A stretch of DNA of 64,000 nt from positions 31,920,599 to 31,984,598 of the forward strand of contig CM060202.1 of assembly GCA_030562195.1 (NCBI GenBank). Direction: 5' to 3'. Below are positions 35,724 to 49,200 of the stretch, piece after piece (positions within the stretch are counted from its first letter, which is position 1; every line of letters begins with the position of its first letter). The DNA is from Nipponacmea schrenckii (taxonomy: Eukaryota > Mollusca > Gastropoda > Lottiidae). The notes under the pieces were generated by a model. The model was not told the DNA's origin. It was given only the letters and a program-made list of their open reading frames with translations, and did not search any database. The position numbers and the translations under genes are program-made.

Positions 35724-37208
35724 ATGGCCTCCCTAATATTAGGTGGTATATTTCTAGGACTGATAATATATATACAGGGTAAGTTACTGTTTCTCTGTAG
35801 GTTAATACACTAGTTATCAAAAATAAACTACTTTTATAGGATCTTTAAAAATATTTATTTTATTCAATCGAATTCAATCACATTGTTTAAAGTATGTATG
35901 TTCTGACTTATCATGATGATATACTGCACCTATTTTTGTAAACTATTAAGATTGATTCGCAAAACGAAGGTATCAAACTACATGTAAAACTTTGTCAATA
36001 TAGGACGGCCAAGCATTTTTCTGTAGGTCAAGTTTAGGAAGGCCCATAGCTACAGGGGTGCAAGGAGGGGTGGGCACAATGTCTCCTTGAAAATATGGAT
36101 TGACACTCTTAAAAATATAAGGAAAAACTTTAAGTGAATTAAAACCATACACCATTGCACATATAACCTGCATTTTTGGACGAATATCATTGAAATCCAT
36201 AAACTTAAAGAAGCTAAAGCTAAATTATGCTCACTCCACCATCATTGGTTTACTAGCAGTAGAAAAGAATACGGATGGTTCATAAATAAAACTTTAAAAT
36301 ACTTTTCATTTCATGCTGGGTTTCATTTCGTCTAATGTGGCCTTCATTATATGTACACTACATGTTTTATTGTACTGAATCATAAAATACGTTTAGGCCG
36401 ATTGAATCATTTATATAGAATTTCGTTATCAAACAGGCATAATAAATGTGTTGTCAAAATACAATATTTATAGATATCGACATATATTTCTATACCCCTG
36501 TCTTCTCTTGAAATGTTCATTCAATGATATCAGTGTTAATGGAAGTCGACTGTGGCCATATCTACTTTTGACTTTTCGCTCACAAGACAGACGAGATTAC
36601 AGAATAACGGTGAGAATAAACGATGTATAGTTATTATAGACCTGGTATTTAATCCAGAGATATTGTAGATCACAAGCCAAGTACTTGCATTTGAATTCCC
36701 TGAATTTTTTCTAATTATAATTGTGTAAATCTGCGTTTCATACACTTGAGCTGAATTTCTTTTCAAACTATAAATAACTTTTAAAAGGTTTTAGTTATAT
36801 GAGTGTTATATTTTCGGGTAATAATTTTGGATTTCACCATAGTTATATCTGTACCTGTTAAATAACTATACGGTTGCCATTACTATTTACTAATATAAAG
36901 TAAACGCAGTTCGAACTATTAACTTTACATTTAGTTATTCAAATTAAAAGTTATTAGGTCGAATACTATATTGATAAAGTTTTAATATTAGATTTAACAA
37001 TACTCATTCCTGTCATTGTTTAAATACTATAAGATGTGATACTGTAACTAGTGTTATGACTATTATATTGTTATATTTTCAGGTTATAACTTCGGATTTA
37101 ATAATAGATATACCTGTCATTGTTTAAATGATGAAGCATGTGACTCTACAACTGGTGGTTGTGGAAGTGGATGTTTAAGAGGCTGGGGAGGACCTTCTTG
37201 TCAACAAG
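35724..37208 (+). CDS. Gene D signal peptide and first EGF exon
   Basis: Exon 35724-35778 encodes [18 protein letters not shown], a hydrophobic signal peptide identical to gene B's, ending in phase 1. Exon 37083-37208 encodes [20 protein letters not shown] through [12 protein letters not shown]. The intron between is non-coding, with a degraded partial copy of the EGF exon at about 36820-37050. Confidence 0.8.
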
Positions 37209-40200
37209 GTATTGTGGAAGAATAATATGATAAATGTGATAAAAATAATAAAATTTTCTTTTCAGTTATTAACTATTCGGAAAGAAAATACTAGTACTAT
37301 TAGCAAATCTGAATACTTGATAAAGTTGTTGACGCAGCAGGATTTCCTTTTGTTTGTAATGATAATACTAGTCAGCTAAACTTACTATTTGATGTTTATA
37401 TTTTATATTTCAGAGAATATAGCTTTAGATTCTACTTCTGTCAGTCAAAGTGGTATATTTAACAATAATCCAAGTCTATATGGTCCTCAACTTGTAGTAG
37501 ATGGATATAATTCTACAGATAGAAACATACATTACTGTAGTGACACTGAGACTGATAACTCACCATGGCAGTGGTGGTCTGTAGATTTAAAACAACAATA
37601 TTCTATAAGATATTTAAAGATCTTTCACAGATATGATCGTAAGATGTTACATCAGTGTATATTTTTCTTTTTTATTCTTTTACTAACGAGGTCAATTCTT
37701 ATACAGGGGGATGGTATCCGATAGTATCTTACGACTAAGGCACGTCTTAAAATAGTCTTACGATATATCATAGTCGTAAGATAGGATTTCTATAGTGTCC
37801 TAAGTTACGATAAATCACAAATTTCAACCTAATCTTAAGACGTCAATCGACCCTATTAAGATGGACTTATGATTATCACAAGAGCTTCGATATCACGTGA
37901 ATAAAAGAATATGGCTGCTGTTTACATGCACGTTCGACAACAAGCTGAAAATGTACGCCGAAACAGAGTATTTCGAGACAGAATTTACCCACAAGATTAC
38001 ATAGAACAAATAGTATGTAGATATAGACTCACACATAATGATACTAGATTTATGTAGAATGTTCCAAACAGCTCTAGCAAGGCCAACAGCAAGATCTCGT
38101 GCCTTTCCATTTTCATTCCAAATCACGGTTGCACTCAGATTTTATGCCAATGGAAGCTTTCAGATGGTCAATGCTGATGTCCATAACATATCTAGACTGT
38201 TTCTAAAATAACACGCGATGTAACTGCATGTTTAAAGAGGGTGTGTATTGACTGAAAAAAGATGCCAACTGACCAGGTTAGACTTGGCAACATCATGAGA
38301 GGATTTCATGAAAAAAAACATACTTTTCAAGTGTAGTCGATACCATTGATGGTACACACACACGTATAAAAGCTCCAACAGAGGATGAAGAAGAGAGATG
38401 GGACAGTGGCTATCCTTTACGCCCATGGTTAATGACCCCAGTTCCCAATGCAAGGACTGAATCAGAGAGACGTTACAATAGAGGACGTATGCGTAGAAGA
38501 TGTTAGTGGTAAGGACTTTTGGATTGTTGAAGTCAGATGTATTGACAATAGTGCTGGAACACTTCTGAACAGAGCTTCGAAAAGCTGTGATATAACCGTT
38601 AGTGTTGCAGTTTTGCACAATATGTTTATTAACGATGGCATTCCTCTACCACCAGATGGAAACAGTTGTGATCGTTGACATAGAGGCAGGCAACAGTACG
38701 ATGGAAACTCAAATGACGGTGTTTCTGTACGAAAAAGACGAAATAGTCGCTTTAATTTATAAATTGGATATATTGTATATAAATGTTGCAACACGCATCG
38801 CATCATCAACGGTTTAGTGTCACAGCTGTCTTCTAGTTGATTTGTTGTCATACATAGGTGCCTGAAAAGGACGTCTGAGCAGTGCATAGCTCGGCTATTT
38901 GTAATTGCTGTCTTGACAATTCCAATTGATACCTGTCCTTTTCCAATTGTTCCTTTTCGATTGCTACCTTCTGCATCTTCAATTTGTGCCTTTCAACCCC
39001 CAATCTACTTCTGTCTATCTCTAAACTTTCTTTTTCCACTTCTAACCTTTCGTTTTCAATTTCAATCAAACGCAATGCATAATTTTCTATGTGAGATATT
39101 TTTATGGCTTGTTCAATTTGCCAACTTTACTTGAAGACGACATATCCCCGGTCACAATTATATCTAAATCATCATCATTATCGTCAGAATTTAGTGGAAG
39201 AGCTTAAAAAATGAGAAAGTTTTAATGATATAATAAGAAATGTATTCATGATAATATTGAATGGTGGTGAGGGTAAAATTCTGACTCGGCCGACTTCTAT
39301 TCAGTGATTTTACATTTGAAATAGGACTTTACGGATGATAATGCTCCCTTTGTTTACAAATAATAGATTTTCCAATGGTTACATTTTCATCAACCCAAAG
39401 ACAACCAAAGTAATATTTTGCCAAATTCAATGAGTGAACATTTTAGTTAGAGAATAAGCTAATCACAGTTTACCTCCGAAATTTTAGCGTTAAAATCCAC
39501 TGTTGAAATTTAAAATGACCAAACGTCTTTAATTAAGACTCTATCATATTTAGAAAAGTTATTAAAGAAATTTCAAGTTTGGTTTCCCAGTGATGTGGGA
39601 TTAGCGAGTGTGTCGGATGACGCAGAGTACACCGTATATATAGGTATAATGTGATTTTCGTACAGTTCTAGTTCTGGTATAGTACTTCTGAACATTACTT
39701 ATATATTACATATATTCAATATTCAAATGAAGCCGCGAAAAATGGCGAACCGTGGACTTTAAGTAGGACTAGGGGATATTAATATAGACCAATGTCCAAA
39801 GGGAACAGTAACGTATATTATAACTAAAATGTAATGTTTGCTCTGCCAATGTCTGTTATCATACGATACAAATTTACAGAGCATTCGTACTTCTTAGCCA
39901 AGGAGCTGCAGACAATTAATTAACAATTATTTCCTCAAATCCCCGCACAATAAAATAGAATTATTATGTAAAGACTAGGATAAAACTTTTGAAAAAACGT
40001 AGAGGGTCATGTCGCCACAAACCTTCACTTTGATTTAATGTATTAAGCTATAAACATTTCTACCGGTACTAATTTTAATGATTTAAATTTTTTTTTAATC
40101 CTACCAGTCACAGTCTCGTTCAAATGGATTTTAAAACCAATCAAATTCAATTCGAAGCTGGATGATAGGTAAGAAGGTAATGCTCAATTATAACCGCTTT

Positions 40201-43200
40201 TATTTAGCTTTAACTTGATATTGCAGGATTACCATTTCTCAAGGGCTTTGAAGTACATATTGATGGTGAATTATGTTTTCAACATACTGCTGATTCAAAC
40301 CCTACTGCAGTATTTCCAGTAGAATGTAGTAGAACTTTAACTGGTAGTTCTGTTAATATAAGTCGATACTCTGAAACTCAACCTTATATTGTGTTATGTG
40401 AAGTTGAAATTTACAGTAAGTATTTAATAAGTCATAGCCCATTTGTCATACTCTCATTTGTTTTACGTTAAAGTTGTAATGAACAATGACAATTTGATAT
40501 AGAATGGAGTAATCCATTCTCACTTAAGCCATGCATACAATCTATTTATCTGTATGACAAATAAGAAGATATCCTTTACTACAAATGTTTTGATCTCTGA
40601 TAAGGTAATAATGCCAATTTAAGTTTGAAAAATACTAATCGATAACGTTAGAATAGGTAAAACACATATACTTCCAAATATTAATAACAAAGTCATATCG
40701 TATATTATATAGTGTATAAATGTAATATCAAGTTGAAAGTAATTATATTCAAGGTAAACCGTATTTCAAATTACAGTTCGTTTTCAAAGAGGGTCTGTCT
40801 TTAGGCCTGTTCATTACAGTTCATTGCCAACTTACGTACTTTATTTTCACTATTAAAGAAATGTAAAGTATTGTCCTTCTCTAATACAGTATGTTCTTAA
40901 ATAAAGTACTGTCGACTCTATTACAGTTTGTTCACGAGGAACGTTTGGTTCAGAATGTAATAATTTCTGTCATTGTTTAAACTATGATAAATGTGATGTT
41001 ATAACTGGTAAATGTCCTAATGGTTGTCAGAAAGGATGGCATGGTGATAGCTGCAATACAAGTAAGTTTTTATAATTTCACTGCTACACAGTTTTAAAGA
41101 AATGTCGTATTGTCTAAGGATGTCATCATCATCATAACTGACGCGAATTCATTACTGAACATGAATTATAAGTATTACCAACTTTACTTTATCACTACGT
41201 TAAAAAGTATGTATTTTCTTATCATTGTAGAACGTATTCTGATTTTAAAAGGACAAAAATCACTCATAGTAATTTGCTTCAAAATACTGTATATTTCTTT
41301 AGGTTGTACGACTATAAATAAATATGGTTTAGGATGTCAGAAGAGATGTGATGCTAGACAATGTTCTGGTATCTCTACTTGTAATCATGTAACAGGAGAG
41401 TGTATCAATGGTTGTAAACCAGGATATCAAGGAATTGATTGTACTCAAGGTTGGTAATATCAATTCATTTCTATAGCTAGCTTGTTTGAGTTCCCCGTCC
41501 ACACATCATATATCCATTACTTTAGTGATTTCACTTGAATGCAAACTAATGCATTAACTAACTTACGTTAGAAATATGTCCCAAATTTCCAGAATTTAAG
41601 TATACATGTTATAAAACACTCGAATACTCCATATCCATCATAGTTTAGTTATTTCGTTCGCCATTGACTCAAAACTAATGCAATAACTAATGTACATTAG
41701 AAATTTGGCCAAAATTTCCAGAACTTTGAGTTTCACACATATGAATTTATTATCTAGATTGTACAAGTGGTTCCTATGGAGATAGATGTACTAAACAATG
41801 TAACAATAGACAGTGTAAAGGTTCACAAGAATGTAATCATATAACAGGAAAATGTACTGATGGTTGTGCACCGGGCTATAAAGAAAATGATTGTACAGTA
41901 GGTAAGTAAACCCGGTTATAGAAAGGATCATTGTACGGTAGCTAAGTATAACCAGGTTATAGAGATGGTGATTGTACAGTAGGTAGGTAAACGAGGGTTA
42001 TATAGAAGATAATTGTACAGTAGCTAAGTAAACCAGGTTATAGAGAAGATGATTGTACAGTACGTAAGTAAACCCGGTTATAGAGAAGATGATTGTACAG
42101 TAGCTAAGTAAATCGGGTTATAGAGATGATGATTATACAGTAGGTAAGTAAACGAGGGTTATAGAAAAGATGATTGTAAAAATCTAGGGTAAAACTAGGG
42201 TATTAAGAAAAAATAGTTCGTAGGTAAGTAAACCAGGTTATAGAGAAGATAAATGTGCAGTAGATCAATAACCATATTATAGAGAAGATGATTGTACAGT
42301 AGGTAAGAAAACCGGGTTATAGAGAAGATGATTGTATAGTTGGTAAGTAAACCAGGTTATAGAGATGATGATTGTACAGTAGGTAAGTAAACCAGGTTAT
42401 GGAGAAGATGATTCTACTGTAGGTTTGTAAACCAGGTTATAGAAAAATTCATTGTACAGTAAGTAGACCAGGTTATAGAGAAGACGATTGTACAGAAGAT
42501 ACGTAAATCAGGTTATATAGGACGTGGCTTTATCGAAGAATTGATAAACCGGGTTGTACAATAATCGTATATCAAAATTCAAATAAAAGATTGTTGTATA
42601 TTTAAATATCAGAATGTCCTGCTGGTTTCTATGGTGCTGGTTGTCAGAAGAATTGTAATACTAGAAAATGTCTGAAGGATTCAGCGTGTGATCATGTAAC
42701 AGGAGAATGTATTGGTGGATGTTTTGTTGGTTATTTCAGATCAGAGTAATAAAATAACGCAATAATTATTTATAATTTTTATTTTATAAAACTACGCAGA
42801 TAACTGTGATGAAATCCTTTGTAGCCTACATGTATTTTCACGATTTATCTGTATAGCAGATGTCCCTACGTATGGCAGTGTTTTGGTTACCAGTTACAGA
42901 GTACAATGTTATTACACAGTAGGTCGATACACAACTTGAGACCTACACCACATAATATTTTTAAATCGACCTAACCGGGTAATCGGATTAGGACTGATTT
43001 TGATATTCTGTTATGATTAAATTACACCATTTAACTATAAAATTGATTTAATAGTGCACTTAATCGTCACATGACCTGATAGAGAATCTATCAAGGTCAC
43101 CGCCAATAGCGCACAACTGAAAACCAAAACCTGCCGAGCCTGATTATGATATAAAGATTATTAAATAAAGTTAATATTCTACAATAACGGATCTTTATAA

Positions 43201-46200
43201 CCATTATTATTACTTTAATGATACCCCTAACTTTTTTGTTAATTCAATAATATTTTTAAGAGTTTTCAAAAACAACAGCCCCATCTTTTGCTATTTCAAT
43301 AATATTTTATCATTTTCAATAATAATAGCTCCATCTTTCGCTATTTCAATCAATCATTTTCAATAATGATAGCTCCATCTTTTGCTATTTCAATCAATCA
43401 TTTTCAATAATAATAGCTCCATCTTTTGCTATTTCAATAATATTTTTATCATTTTCAATAATAATAGCTCCATCTTTTGCTATTTCAATCAATCATTTTC
43501 AATAATAATAGCTCCATCTTTTGCTATTTCAATCAATCATTTTCAATAATAATAGCTCCATCTTTTGCTATTTCAATAATATTTTTATCATTTTCAATAA
43601 TAATAGCTCCATCTTTTGCTATTTCAATAATATTTTTATCATTTTCAATAATGATAGCTCCATCTTTTGCTATTTCAATCAATCATTTTCAATAATAATA
43701 GCTCCATCTTTTGCTATCTTAATCAATCATTTTCAATAATAAGAGCTCCATCTTTTGCTATTTCAATCAATCATTTTCAATAATAATAGCTCCAACTTTT
43801 GCTACCTTAATCATTTTCAATAATAATAGCCCCATCTTTTGCTATTTCAATCAATCTTTTTCAATAATAATAGCTCCATCTTTTGCAATTTCAATCAATC
43901 ATTTTCCCTAATGATAGCTCCAAGTTTTGCTATTTCAATCAATCATTTTCAATAATATAGCTCCATCTTTTGCTATTTCACAAATATTTTGATAATTTTT
44001 AATAATAACAGCTCCATCTTTTGCTATTTTAATAATATTTTTATCATTTTCAATAATAATAGCTCCATCTTTTGCTATTTCAATAATATTTTGATAATTT
44101 TTAATAATAACAGCTCCATCTTTTGCTATTTTAATAATATTTTTATAATTTTTAATAATAATAGCTCCATCTTTTGCTATTTCAGTAATATTTTGATAAT
44201 TTTTAATAATAACAGCTCCATCTTTTTCTATTTCAATAATATTTTGATAATTTGTAATAATAACAGCTCCATCTTTTGCTATTTCAATCAATCATTTTCA
44301 ATCATAATACATGTCCCCCCAAAATTTGCTATTTCAATAATATTATAATCATTTTCAATAATACATATTTTGCTATTTCAATATTATAAACAACCCTATC
44401 TTTTGCTATTTCTACCAAAGGTTTCAATTAAGTAAATATTTTTCAAAACAACCATCAAATTTGAATACATGAAAATTTCTAATATGATGTCGTGACAGAG
44501 AGACTTGGATAGCTTATAGCTGCAAAGTTATTTTCAAAATATTCAAATTTCGACAAAACAAAATGCTAAAACGATTGTTTTTATGCACCCAAATAATTCC
44601 GTTATTATCTTCACATAAAAAAGTTTGCAGAGGAAGAGATGTATTAAGCTCCGCCCACGAACAACAAGGGGAGTAACTCTTCCTTAACAATAATCCATTT
44701 TATCACCTAACAAGTATGAGACAAAAATTGATAAAGTCCAATAGACTGTAGTAACGGTAGGACATTGACGTAGAGATCTTATTAATGCGCATGGGGATAA
44801 TTCACATATTCTTTTGACAGAAATCTATTCTAGCTTCTGATAGCTATCTGGACAGTTTTCTGCTGGTGTCCACTTAAAAAAATTCGGCCTGTTAAATGAG
44901 GAGTTTCTGAAGACGTGGGTAGCTCTTCACATGACCATCAATACCTTATCACATCTTAAAATTTTTGCTGATGTTCTGACAGTGGTTTTTATATGAACAA
45001 ACGGTGTTTGCATTTAATTAATTTTTCTTTTATTTTTAAATATCAGAATGTTCTGATGGTTTCTATGGTACTGGTTGTCAGAAGAATTGTAATAATAGAA
45101 AATGTCTGAAGAATTTAAAGTGTGATCATGTAGCAGGACAATGTATTGGTGGATGTTCTGTGGGTTATACTCCGACAGTTTTAGATTGTACTCAAGGTAG
45201 TCAACTAATTAATTTACTAGTATCAATATGATGTATTTTCTCATTTAAATTCTAATTCTTATAGAAATGTTCAAAATTCACATACTTTGTTGTTGAAGTA
45301 AAATGAAACATGTAAATTAAATTGATAAACCGGTACACAGTTTATTGTATTTTTAAATATCAGAATGTCCTGATGGTTTCTATGGTGCTGGTTGTCAGAA
45401 GAATTGTAATAATAGAAAATGTCTGAAGAATTCAAAGTGTGATCATGTAACAGGAGAATGTATTGGTGGATGTTCTGTGGGTTATAGTCCAACAGTTTTA
45501 GATTGTACTCAAGGTAGTCAACTAATTAATTTACTAGTATCAATATGATGTATTTTCTCATTTAAATTCTAATTCTTATAGAAATGTTCAAAATTCACAT
45601 ACTTTGTTGTTGAAGTAAAATTAGACATGTAAATTAAACTGATAAACCTGTACACAGTTTATTGTGTTTTTAAATATCATATCTATAAAATTGTGTCCTG
45701 ATATATCAGAATGTGCTAATGGTTTCTATGGTGCTGGTTGTCAGAAGAATTGTAATAATAGAAAATGTCTGAAGAATTCAAAGTGTGATCATGTAACAGG
45801 AGAATGTAATGGTGGATGTTCTGTGGGATATACTCCAACAGTTTTAGATTGTACTCAAGGTAGTCAATATTTATTTATAATGATCTGATATTGGCAAAGA
45901 TAATTTGTCGATGGGATTTAGGGTAATCCAAGGTCTGGTGACTGACAGTTGGTAAATAAAACAGCTTCTTTCAATAGATTGAATTTTCTGAAGGCAAAAC
46001 AATGGTTCATTGCAGAATAAAACCTTGTTCAGATTAATACGTTACTTTTAATGATACGATGCAAGTGTAATGTATACTTAATTGTAAATGTGTGACGAGG
46101 AATCAGAAAGTGCCATCAATATACATACACTCTTTAGGATTTTCTGTTTCTGGTTTGTTTTTTAGAATGTGAGACTGGTTTATATGGAGCAGGTTGTAGT

Positions 46201-49200
46201 AAGAAATGTTCAGATAGAAAATGTAATGATAATTCAAAATGTGACAGTAAAACAGGAGAATGTATTGATGGATGTCAACCAGGATTTCAGTTCATTGACT
46301 GTACACAAGGTATTGTTTTAGTAATGTTCAAAAATAGAAAACATGAATTCATGTAATTTTTATAATTGATTCTTTCATGTTTCTTTATTTAGATTTCGAT
46401 TAAGGATTTTATGGATATAATTCTGAGAAATTCATTCAGTTACAGTAATATTTTTAAAAATATGTTAACAATATTCTATTTGTTTATACTAGACAACTTA
46501 TTAAGTCAACTCATTATTACTTTTATGTAGATATATTTTTTTAAATGTCTATGTACATTATAACATTAAATATTTGTTATTTATCTAGAATGTGATGAAG
46601 GATTTTATGGATATAATTGTTCGTCAAATTGTTCAGCAAGATTTTGTCAATCGCAAGACCAGTGTAATAATATAGATGGAGCATGTGATTGTCTAGATGG
46701 ATATCATGGAACTGATTGTACAGTTGTAAAAAAAACTATTGACGGTAATGGCGGCGGAGGTAAGTATTTTAGTGGCATTGTTACAGGAAGAATGTGCACA
46801 CTAAAAAAATTCTCAGCAATCTGAAGGTTGCATTTTCCTATTCCTTCTCAGAAAATCTAACATGGCTGTCTTAGCGACTGGTAAACAAGAAGGAAAAATG
46901 AAGAATTTGATTATCAAATTCCTTTGAAAAGCACACAAATACGTTGGATTTGAAAGGAATTCCTTATGATCGAAATTTTGTATTTATGGTAAATGGTTTT
47001 AAGAAGGTTCATTGAGGTGAACCAATTCGAAATTAGGCAGGAGTATATTCAAAAACCCTTATTTTTATGTAATTTGTGCGCATTTACCATAGCCGGATTT
47101 TTAAGAGATTTGCCAATGTGCAATATAGTTTTGTGTTATTAGTTCAGTACATATTATTCTGAGTGTTAATTTGTTCATCTTTGTAATATACTATACCCCA
47201 TGCTAAAATTTCATTTCTAGATTCTGACACAACTATAATAGCAGCAGTTGTATCAACATGTGTTGTTCTTATCATCGTAGTTATTGTTGGATTTTTTATT
47301 TGGTAAGTGTTCTAAGAAGATAATATTATGTTTGATTGGGCCGCAGATAGCTCCGAAAAACTGTGCTAAAAAATGGACCATAATATTTAGTGTTACGGTG
47401 TATTGAGACGAGTCTCAATGAAAGCACTGTATGATTTGTTATGACTCATGTGCCTCCTGCTGGTGTTTTGGAAAATTAGTAATGATCTGCGAGCATCTAG
47501 GGTTACTCCGGTCAGCTAACTTGTTGATGTCCAAAATAGTCAGTTCTTTTTTTTTATAACAACATTAACTTATTTGACATAATGACTGAGCCAAGCGGTA
47601 TAAATGGTAGATGTGTAATCAAAATCAGATGCATTTTAATACAGGCTGTCCAGCACTCATTGCCACAAAAAGTAATAATTTAAAGGCTAAAATTGAGAAA
47701 TTTTAGGGCTTTCTTATTGTGAAATTACATTTGACACGTACTAAAGCACTTGAGTGCCAGGGTTGAGGTATTTTTACTGCCTAAATAGTGTAGATTCAAC
47801 TATAAACACCCTTTACAGGAAGAAACGTATAACCGCGAATGGTAGTCCAACGCGAGAAAATGGTGACAAAATGGATTATATCATGGCTGATGAAGCTGTT
47901 GTCAAGCCACAAGTTCGTCTCAGAACTGAAGGTATGATTTAACGATGTGTATTGAATTACAAAATATGTCACTTACTTGTGAGACTAAGAAAACGTTACG
48001 GCTTCATCTTCATCTTCTTTACGTATGGTCTTTATTCAAAGAACTAGAATAAACTTTACATCATCTTAGTTTGTACCCGATGTTGCTTTTAAAGATAGGT
48101 AACTGTGTAATTCTATGGTTCTTACTTGTCTATATACAACAGCGTAAGCTTGACCCTTATTCCAACTGTTTAACGCATATATGGCCAAACAAATTTGGCC
48201 TAGAATCAAGAATCAAGACAAAAGGATAATTAAAAGTCGTCTAACTACTTTTTTTTCATACCGAAATATATCATGACCCTTTACATGATTCAACTGATTT
48301 AATCTGGCGTTGTAATATAATGGACTCCAATTAGGTTCGGGTATTTTATTTCTTACATAGTTTCAGATGATCTTTAGCGTACAGGGCCTGTAGCCCAAAT
48401 GACCCATAACAGGCTTTTACTTTATCAGAATATCTGATTCTAATCTGAGCTACTGAATGGCTGAAGTTGTTTCTTAAGGACAAATCTTCTAGATATCTCT
48501 ATGCCGTTGTGTTCCTTGGTTATGACGCAAAATTTGCTATTCCAGGACCAATCTATGAAAATTCAGATGCAATTCGCGATGCAACTGAGGCAACAGTTTC
48601 AGCTGAAAAGAGCAGAGATGAAAGTGTAGGTAGTGAATTGGATGATGAGGCTGAAAATCACGAATATGACAACATTCTGCAAACAGAAACAGACCTTGAT
48701 CTTGAAGAACTTGAAGATTTCGTCATTAAAACCATCCCTCGTAAGGGATTTTATCATGTATATGAGGTAGGTATGATGTAAACGATTTTTATGTTTACTA
48801 ATACCACTATACCACATGTATAGTAAAAGAAACTTTGGTTCGTTCATAAATGAACGATTTAGTTTCAAATCATTTTTTCCTTCTTGCATAACATCCATGG
48901 AAATTTGTATTATAATGTGATGATGATTAGAAATTTTCCGAAAATTAGAAGATTCGTATCTTCCCATGAACGAAATTAACATATAATCATCCCGAATCAT
49001 ACGTAATATAAACTGTCCGTTATTATTTAATAGGCCCTATTCGATGAATTTACTTCAAGTTACGATGTATCACATATACCAGAAAACCGCAAGAAGAATC
49101 GATTCAAAGGCTATTATCCCTGTAAGAGACTTACTATTTTCTATTCAATACAATACTTTGTTGTTACTGTTTTAACAACCAACAGAAAGCGTTGTACGGA

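Larger units (their letters stand above)
30483..36500. repeat. Segmental duplication, copy 2 (3' of C through 5' of D)
   Basis: Near-identical by eye to 1805-8370, covering the last EGF exon, TM, tail, spacer, truncated MITE and signal-peptide exon of the next gene. Shared landmarks include the TM exon, the GCGCGCC-bearing spacer near 35170 (compare 7075) and the G-tract near 34847 (compare 6774). Confidence 0.8.

Noticed and set aside
37414..37638. Fucose-binding F-type lectin signature in the FTP domain
   Set aside because: R-x-D is present, but the His-to-Arg distance is about 33 residues, not 24, and the following basic residue is displaced, so sugar binding cannot be claimed.
38232..38887. 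Minus-strand frames of 128 and 141 residues
   Set aside because: They lie opposite the Harbinger transposase remnant, which explains the sequence on the plus strand.
43477..44348. Overlapping open frames of 72-119 residues as a repeat-rich gene
   Set aside because: They come from the 44/51-bp minisatellite in the 2-kb insertion, are open on both strands and have no start context or conserved domain.
43250..44420. CRISPR-like array
   Set aside because: The spacers are themselves near copies of the unit and the DNA is clearly animal, with spliced genes; it is a minisatellite.
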